This document shows, piece by piece, positions 24,362 through 28,647 of a stretch of 28,647 nucleotides of DNA. The notes beneath the pieces are model-generated. The model did not search any database, was not told the DNA's origin, and saw only the letters and a program-made list of their open reading frames with translations. The translations under genes were made by a program, and so were the position numbers. This DNA is from Scatosoma sp045652965 (GTDB lineage: Bacteria > Bacillota > Clostridia > Christensenellales > Borkfalkiaceae). How positions within the stretch are numbered: position 1 is the stretch's first letter; each line of letters begins with the position of its first letter. The stretch covers positions 1 to 28,647 of the forward strand of contig JAZOLI010000116.1 of NCBI GenBank assembly GCA_045652965.1. The letters are read 5' to 3'.

Positions 24362-26100
24362 TCCCTTTAAAAACCGATTATGAAATTGGAACAATTCCAC
24401 ATTCGGAGCACCCATGTCCGCAGGCAATGCGAAAAAGTTGGGCTTGCTTGAACGGTGAATGGGATTTTTATAAGCTCGACGAAAAGGAAAATCGTTCGTT
24501 TGAAGGGAAAATTATCGTGCCCTTTTCCCCTGAAACAATCAACAGCGGCGTGGCGGCAGGGTTTACGCTTGAAGAAAATGAAAAGCTCGTTTATGTCCGC
24601 GCGCTGGAAGCGAAAAAGGATTGGCTTGACGGCGTAGTTCGTTTGCATTTCGGCGCGGTGGATAGCGAATGCGAAGTGTTTATAAACGGTGAAAAGGCGG
24701 GCGCGCATAAGGGTGGTTTTACGGCGTTTTTTATCGACATACAAGATCTTTTAAACGTGGGCGAAAACGAGCTGAAAGTGGTTTGCGCGGATAGGGCGAT
24801 GTCATACGGCGGCGCGCGCGGCAAGCAACTGAAAAAGCGGGGTGGAATTTGGTATACGCCGCAAAGCGGAATTTGGCAAACGGTGTGGCTTGAATTTATG
24901 CCCAAAGCTTACATTGAAACACCGAAAATTTTGACAAACGCTTTGCAAAAAACGGTGCGTATTGTGGGCGAAAAGGACGAAGAGCGCCAAATTGTCGTGT
25001 TTGACGGCGATAGGGAAATTTTCAGAAAAACCTATCAAAAAGAGATTGAAATTTGTTATGATTTCGAGCTTTGGTCGCCTGAAAATCCCAAACTCTACGA
25101 CTTCACGATTACAAACGCTGCAGGGGATAAATTACAGTCTTATTTCGGCGTGCGCTCTTTTGGGAAGGCGCGCGATAAAAACGGAAAAATGCGCTTAACG
25201 CTCAACGGCAAGCCTTATTTTTTCAACGGCGTTTTGGATCAAGGCTATTGGTCGGACGGTATGCTCACGTATCCTAGCGACAAGGCGGCGATAGACGAAA
25301 TTGAAATGATAAAAGCTATGGGCTTTAACACGCTTAGAAAACACATCAAGATAGAGCCTATGCGTTGGTATTATCATTGCGACAGGCTTGGGGTTGTCGT
25401 TTGGCAGGATTTTGTCAACGGCGGTGGGGATTATAAATTTACCCACATTGCGGCGTTTCCCTTTTTGGGCATCAAGCACCGCGACGACGATTACGCCTAT
25501 TTTGCTCGTGAAAACGGTGCAGGTAGAGCGGAATTTTCCCAGATGGTCGACGAAACGCTTTGTCAGCTTGGCAACTGCACGTGTATCGGCGTGTGGGTGC
25601 CTTTCAACGAAGGTTGGGGACAGTTCGATTCGGCGTTTTGGACGGAATACGTCCGCGGCAAGGATAGCTCGCGCATTATCGATTCGGTGAGCGGTTGGCA
25701 TGATCAAGGCGTGGAAAAAACGGAGCTTAAAAGCTTGCACACCTATTATACGCCGCTCAAAGTGCCTAAGGATCGCCGCGCGGTGGTGCTCAGCGAATTT
25801 GGCGGTTATTCACGCAAAATCGACGGGCACGTGTTCGATCAGGAAAAGGAATTCGGGTATAAGAAATTCAAAACGGACGAAGATTTGCTCGCGGCACTTA
25901 AAAAGCTTTATTTGAAAAAGTTGAAGCCTTTGATTGCGAAGGGGCTTTGCGGCGGGATCTACACGCAGGTTTCTGACGTAGAAGAAGAAATCAACGGGCT
26001 TACAACTTATGATAGGAAAATCATGAAAGTTCCCGTTGAAGAAATGGCGAAAATCAACGCTGAGATAAGCGCGGAAGCGGGGAAGATCGAGCTTGTGTAA
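24358..26100 (+). CDS. Glycoside hydrolase family 2 protein
   Basis: A 580-residue retaining glycosidase of family 2 (beta-galactosidase, beta-glucuronidase and beta-mannosidase group). Domain order is an N-terminal jelly-roll sugar-binding domain (LNGEWDFYKLD; CEVFINGEKAGAHKGGFTAF), an Ig-like domain (ELWSPENPKLYDF) and a TIM barrel from about residue 285 (LNGKPYFFNGVLDQGYW; GFNTLRKHIKIEP). The acid/base is E418 in PFNEGWGQFD and the nucleophile is E480 in VLSEFGGYS. There is no signal peptide, so it acts inside the cell on an imported substrate. I do not see the NxKG motif of beta-glucuronidases, and linkage specificity cannot be assigned. The ATG overlaps the transporter stop (ATGA). Confidence 0.9.
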   Translation: MIPLKTDYEIGTIPHSEHPCPQAMRKSWACLNGEWDFYKLDEKENRSFEGKIIVPFSPETINSGVAAGFTLEENEKLVYVRALEAKKDWLDGVVRLHFGAVDSECEVFINGEKAGAHKGGFTAFFIDIQDLLNVGENELKVVCADRAMSYGGARGKQLKKRGGIWYTPQSGIWQTVWLEFMPKAYIETPKILTNALQKTVRIVGEKDEERQIVVFDGDREIFRKTYQKEIEICYDFELWSPENPKLYDFTITNAAGDKLQSYFGVRSFGKARDKNGKMRLTLNGKPYFFNGVLDQGYWSDGMLTYPSDKAAIDEIEMIKAMGFNTLRKHIKIEPMRWYYHCDRLGVVVWQDFVNGGGDYKFTHIAAFPFLGIKHRDDDYAYFARENGAGRAEFSQMVDETLCQLGNCTCIGVWVPFNEGWGQFDSAFWTEYVRGKDSSRIIDSVSGWHDQGVEKTELKSLHTYYTPLKVPKDRRAVVLSEFGGYSRKIDGHVFDQEKEFGYKKFKTDEDLLAALKKLYLKKLKPLIAKGLCGGIYTQVSDVEEEINGLTTYDRKIMKVPVEEMAKINAEISAEAGKIELV

Positions 26101-26138
26101 AAAACGAAAAGAGTAAACGGAATAAAAACAAAAATTAA

Positions 26139-26258
26139 AATATAGAAAGCGTATTTACTCACTGTGTCCGTTGTGATGAATGTGGATATACTAAATACGA
26201 TAACCATTATTATAAATATGAAAACAAATGTTTTTATTGCGGATATGAAGATTTTTAG
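26139..26258 (+). pseudogene. Remnant of a zinc-ribbon protein C-terminus
   Basis: In the 172-bp gap after the GH2 gene, one frame reads 39 codons without a stop from 26139 to the TAG at 26256-26258. It encodes a cysteine-rich tail: HCVRCDECGYTKYDNHYY followed by KCFYCGYEDF. The CxxCxxCG and CxxCG knuckles are convincing for a zinc ribbon. The frame is closed upstream by TAA at 26136-26138 and contains no ATG, GTG or TTG before the cysteines. It therefore looks like the 3' end of a gene whose front is lost. The rest of the gap (26101-26138) is A-rich and shows nothing I can name. Confidence 0.6.
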
Positions 26259-26272
26259 GGGGGGTAAGGCGG

Positions 26273-26956
26273 ATGAAAAGACGTGGTCGTGTTTGTCTAA
26301 CGTTGTGTTTATTTGGATCGATATTGCTTAATTCGTGTGGTCTTATTCCAGGTGCAGGCAATAAACACCCTGATTTTCAAACGGAGTATACGATTGAAGA
26401 ACATATCGATCGCATTCGAGCACGGACGGAAGAAAACTTTTCCAAAGAAATTCAAGTAGGGAAAATCGTGAACATAGAAATAGAAATTTTATATGCTTTC
26501 TATGATAGCGATCCTGAATATTTTATGGTCGAGCTTGAATACGCAAAGGAATTTGCAGGCGAATATACCTACCGCGACGATTACTGGATGGAAACCCCTG
26601 TGTCTTACACGACGAAATATAAACATTTCATTGGGTTTATAGAAAACGATAAATATTATGCTCGCGTAAGAGCTTATACGTCGTATAGCGACGAGCCTAT
26701 TGACAAGTTTGTTGACGGGCGAAATCCTTATGCTTTGTGCGGTTATGATGATTTAAAAAAATATGCTAATTGCCAATCTTATTGCGCCGTACAAACGGAT
26801 GAAGGGGTTTTGCAAATATTTACAAGTCCTAATTCTTGTCGCGTGGAGTTTGATATGGACGAGAAACGCTTTGAACAACGTATTATCTCTGAAAAAGAAC
26901 AAAAAGGGCTAATGAAGTATCCGCATTTTGCTAATTTTAGATATTATCTATATTAA
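26273..26956 (+). CDS. Predicted lipoprotein of unknown function
   Basis: The 227-residue product has a basic N-terminus (MKRRGR), a short hydrophobic stretch and a lipobox-like LNSC with C22 as the acylation site, so it should be anchored on the outer face of the membrane. The mature part is rich in Tyr, Asp and Glu, with a run of aromatic beta-like segments (EYTYRDDYWMETPVSYTTKYKHFIGFI), and no motif I recognise. Codons are visibly more AT-rich than in the neighbouring core genes. The ribosome binding region AGGGGGGGTAAGGCGG lies just before the ATG. With the zinc-ribbon remnant it forms a small AT-rich accessory patch. Function unknown. Confidence 0.75.
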   Translation: MKRRGRVCLTLCLFGSILLNSCGLIPGAGNKHPDFQTEYTIEEHIDRIRARTEENFSKEIQVGKIVNIEIEILYAFYDSDPEYFMVELEYAKEFAGEYTYRDDYWMETPVSYTTKYKHFIGFIENDKYYARVRAYTSYSDEPIDKFVDGRNPYALCGYDDLKKYANCQSYCAVQTDEGVLQIFTSPNSCRVEFDMDEKRFEQRIISEKEQKGLMKYPHFANFRYYLY

Positions 26957-26991
26957 AAGGAAAGCAAAAGAAAATTTCGCAAAATTCGTGT

Positions 26992-27007
26992 AAAACGCTT
27001 GCGTTTT
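26992..27007 (+). repeat. Perfect inverted repeat overlapping the rimP -35 region
   Basis: AAAACGC (26992-26998) and GCGTTTT (27001-27007) are perfect inverted repeats separated by TT. They lie after the lipoprotein gene and directly over the -35 box of the rimP promoter. As RNA this could be a weak terminator for the lipoprotein transcript; as DNA it could be an operator. Neither role is proven. Confidence 0.45.
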
Positions 27008-27027
27008 CAAAAAGATAATGGTATAAT
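26999..27027 (+). promoter_or_regulatory. Extended -10 promoter for rimP-nusA
   Basis: TATAAT (27022-27027) is a perfect -10 box, preceded by TG at 27019-27020 with one intervening base (extended -10). A -35-like TTGCGT (26999-27004) lies 17 bp upstream. Transcription should begin near 27034, giving a leader of about 70 nt before rimP. It is the best promoter in the window and suggests that rimP-nusA is expressed independently of the genes upstream. Confidence 0.8.
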
Positions 27028-27052
27028 AAAGACACTTAATAATTGACGTTGA

Positions 27053-27086
27053 TTATTGAGAGCGGAATTAAATCCGCTCTCAATAA
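27053..27086 (+). promoter_or_regulatory. Long leader hairpin upstream of rimP
   Basis: Bases 27053-27066 and 27073-27086 are perfect 14-bp inverted complements (core GAGAGCGG/CCGCTCTC) around a 6-nt ATTAAA-type loop. No U-tract follows, so it is not a standard terminator. A weaker upstream stem (about 27038-27043 with 27052-27057) would use part of the same 5' arm and exclude the long hairpin. The rimP ribosome binding site AAGGGG follows at about 27093-27098. It may stabilise the mRNA or bind a regulator. Confidence 0.6.
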
Positions 27087-27104
27087 CGTTATAAGGGGAA
27101 CTTC

Positions 27105-27575
27105 ATGAAAATTAAACCCATTGAAGAAATTGAAAACGCTTTGCTCCCGATTGCAACCGAGCAAGGGCTTGAAATTGTGGAAATCGAATTCAAGCAAGGC
27201 AAAGAGCCTGCGCTCACCGTGTATATCGACATGGATGGCGGCGTGGATTTGAACGCGTGCGAACGTTTCCATAGAGCAATTGACCCCGTTTTAGACGAAA
27301 TCGACCCCACTTTTGGAACGCCTTACACGCTCAACGTGTCGAGCCCGGGCTTAGATAGACCACTCAAAACCGCGCGCGATTTTGAAAAGTGCAAGGGGCA
27401 AAAGGTGGAAGTGAAACTCTACGCGCCGATGAAAGGCAAGAAGTTTTTTGAAGGCACGCTCGTATCCTACGACGAGCATTGCGTAGAAATTTTAGAAAAG
27501 AAAGAAACGCTTAAAATTGAAAAGGCGAAAATTGCAAAAATTTGTCGCGCGATTGATTTTAGCGGTTTAGAATAA
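27105..27575 (+). CDS. rimP: Ribosome maturation factor RimP
   Basis: RimP is needed for maturation of the 30S subunit. The 156-residue protein has the N-terminal alpha/beta domain (GLEIVEIEFKQGKEPALTVYID; acidic DMDGGVDLNACERFHRAIDPVLDE) with the typical YTLNVSSPGLDRPL motif near residues 75-88. A C-terminal SH3-like domain follows (FEGTLVSYDEHCVEI). The ATG at 27105 is preceded by AAGGGG. It starts the conserved rimP-nusA-infB type operon, here with its own promoter and leader. Confidence 0.95.
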   Translation: MKIKPIEEIENALLPIATEQGLEIVEIEFKQGKEPALTVYIDMDGGVDLNACERFHRAIDPVLDEIDPTFGTPYTLNVSSPGLDRPLKTARDFEKCKGQKVEVKLYAPMKGKKFFEGTLVSYDEHCVEILEKKETLKIEKAKIAKICRAIDFSGLE

Positions 27576-27606
27576 TTTAGGAAATTATAAACAGGAGAAT
27601 AAACTT

Positions 27607-28647
27607 ATGGAAAACAAGGAGTTTTTTGCGGCACTTACCGATTTGGTGAGAGAAAAGGGGATCAGCGAAGAAGCGTTCATCGAAACGCTTGCCAATGCAC
27701 TTGCTTCGGCTTATAAAAAGCAATATGAAGGCGGTGCGGAAATTACCGTTTCCCTTGATGCGGAAAAAGGCACGATCGAATTCAAGGCGGCTCGTTATAT
27801 CGTGGAAGAAGTGGTGGATAAGGACAAGGAAATTTCTTTGGAAGATGCGCAAGCTATCGTTCCCGATGCGGAAGTGGGCGGCGTGATCGAAAGAAGCTTT
27901 GTGCCCAAAGATTTTGGCCGTATTGCGGCGCAAACGGCAAAGCAAGTGATTTTGCAAAAATTGCACGAAACGGAACGCGACAACACCTTCTCCGCTTTCT
28001 CGGATAAGGAAGGCGAACTTATGGAAGGCGTCGTTCGCAAAATCGACGAACGCAACGTTTACGTGGAGCTTGGCGACAAGAAAACGGAAGGCGTTATGCC
28101 TGCTCAAGATAGAGTTGCTAGCGAAAAATATGCAATCGGCGATCGCCTTAAAGTGTTTGTAAGACGCGTAAAAAATAGCGGTAGAAATTCGCAAATCGTG
28201 GTATCTCGTTCGGCGGCAGGCTTGGTTAGAAAGCTTTTTGAAGAACAAGTGCCTGAAATTAAGCAAGGTATCGTAGAAATCAAATCGGTGGCGCGTGAAG
28301 CGGGTCACCGCACGAAAATTGCAATCGTATCCAACGATGCTCGCGTGGACGCGGTGGGCGCGTGCGTAGGTAATCGCGGTGCGAGAGTGAACGCGGTTGT
28401 GGAAGAACTCGGCGGCGAAAAGATCGACATCATCCTTTGGAACGAAGATCCGCTTGCATTCATCTACAAGGCGCTTTCTCCTGCGGTTGTGCTTTCCGTA
28501 ACGGCAAAAGGGGAAAAGAGCGCGATGGCGATTGTGCCCGATGAAAAGCTCTCCCTTGCGATTGGTAGAGATGGTCAAAACGCTCGTCTTGCGGCACGCC
28601 TTACCGGTTGGAAGATCGACGTGAAGAGCGCATCTTCGCCCGAAGCT
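27607..28647 (+). CDS. nusA: Transcription termination/antitermination factor NusA (3' truncated by window)
   Basis: NusA binds RNA polymerase and nascent RNA and modulates pausing, termination and antitermination. The frame runs open for 347 codons to the end of the window, starting at ATG 27607 with AGGAG at 27593-27597. The RNA-polymerase-binding N-terminal domain covers about residues 1-130 (ALANALASAYKKQY). An S1 domain spans about 136-200 (EGVVRKIDERNVYVELG). KH1 has GxxG at G255-G258 (VGACVGNRGARV) and KH2 has GRDG at 320-323 (LAIGRDGQNARLAARL). Clostridial NusA usually ends soon after KH2, so little is missing. It follows rimP by 31 bp. Confidence 0.96.
   Translation, partial: MENKEFFAALTDLVREKGISEEAFIETLANALASAYKKQYEGGAEITVSLDAEKGTIEFKAARYIVEEVVDKDKEISLEDAQAIVPDAEVGGVIERSFVPKDFGRIAAQTAKQVILQKLHETERDNTFSAFSDKEGELMEGVVRKIDERNVYVELGDKKTEGVMPAQDRVASEKYAIGDRLKVFVRRVKNSGRNSQIVVSRSAAGLVRKLFEEQVPEIKQGIVEIKSVAREAGHRTKIAIVSNDARVDAVGACVGNRGARVNAVVEELGGEKIDIILWNEDPLAFIYKALSPAVVLSVTAKGEKSAMAIVPDEKLSLAIGRDGQNARLAARLTGWKIDVKSASSPEA

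Noticed and set aside
26165..26335. Short + frame starting GTG at 26165 and running into the lipoprotein gene
   Set aside because: No ribosome binding site, low-complexity Ile-rich translation, and it overlaps the better-supported lipoprotein start. The cysteine pattern is in another frame.
27043..27073. Second promoter with -35 TTGACG inside the rimP leader
   Set aside because: No -10-like hexamer occurs at 16-18 bp spacing; the sequence there is the hairpin loop.
27577..28578. 333-codon open frame on the minus strand
   Set aside because: It lies entirely opposite nusA, whose domains (N-terminal, S1, KH1, KH2) are unmistakable on the + strand. The minus translation is rich in His, Arg and Phe, typical of an antisense shadow.

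Overview
The window is a gene-dense chromosomal segment with about 30 protein genes, all on the + strand, mostly separated by short gaps or by 1-14 bp overlaps. GC looks moderate by eye (not counted). Strong AGGAG-type ribosome binding sites, a dnaG-sigA-trmK-nif3 run, a PolC-derived gene directly after ispG, rimP-nusA, rarA and nrdR point to the Bacillota, most likely an uncultured clostridial (gut-type) lineage. That placement is inference from gene content and order. I saw no tRNA or rRNA gene, CRISPR array, transposase or phage gene, and no stretch over 300 bases lacks a gene.

Layout. (1) 1-4466: 3' part of pheT, then truB, ribF and an endonuclease IV-like TIM barrel, all overlapping. (2) 4494-6250: a sigma-A-type promoter, an M24 aminopeptidase, efp (elongation factor P) and a terminator. 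(3) 6273-6749: dtd and a terminator. (4) 6858-13007: the macromolecular-synthesis cluster dgt, dnaG, rpoD/sigA, trmK, nif3 and a zinc-ribbon coiled-coil protein. (5) 13054-16938: alanine racemase, an unrecognised membrane protein, rsmD, coaD and DAHP synthase. (6) 16957-21436: prephenate dehydratase, a patatin-like lipase, rarA, nrdR and ispG. (7) 21433-23010: a PolC-like protein with N-terminal, OB and proofreading-exonuclease domains but no PHP or polymerase domain, in the place where polC usually sits. (8) 23030-26956: accessory genes: an MFS transporter, a family 2 glycoside hydrolase, a broken zinc-ribbon remnant and an orphan lipoprotein, the last two AT-richer. (9) 26992-28647: a strong extended -10 promoter, a long leader hairpin, rimP and the 5' part of nusA.

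Most genes serve information processing: tRNA charging and modification (pheT, truB, dtd, trmK), translation (efp), ribosome maturation (rsmD, rimP), replication and repair (dnaG, rarA, the exonuclease, dgt, the endonuclease IV-like protein) and transcription (sigA, nusA, nrdR). Others make cofactors and precursors (ribF for FAD, coaD for CoA, ispG for isoprenoids, alr for cell-wall D-alanine, DAHP synthase and pheA for phenylalanine). MFS plus GH2 forms a two-gene glycoside uptake and hydrolysis unit.

The most unusual item is the polymerase-less PolC at 21433-23010, whose five catalytic exonuclease residues are all intact. Next come three leader or operator structures: before rimP, between dnaG and rpoD, and before dgt.
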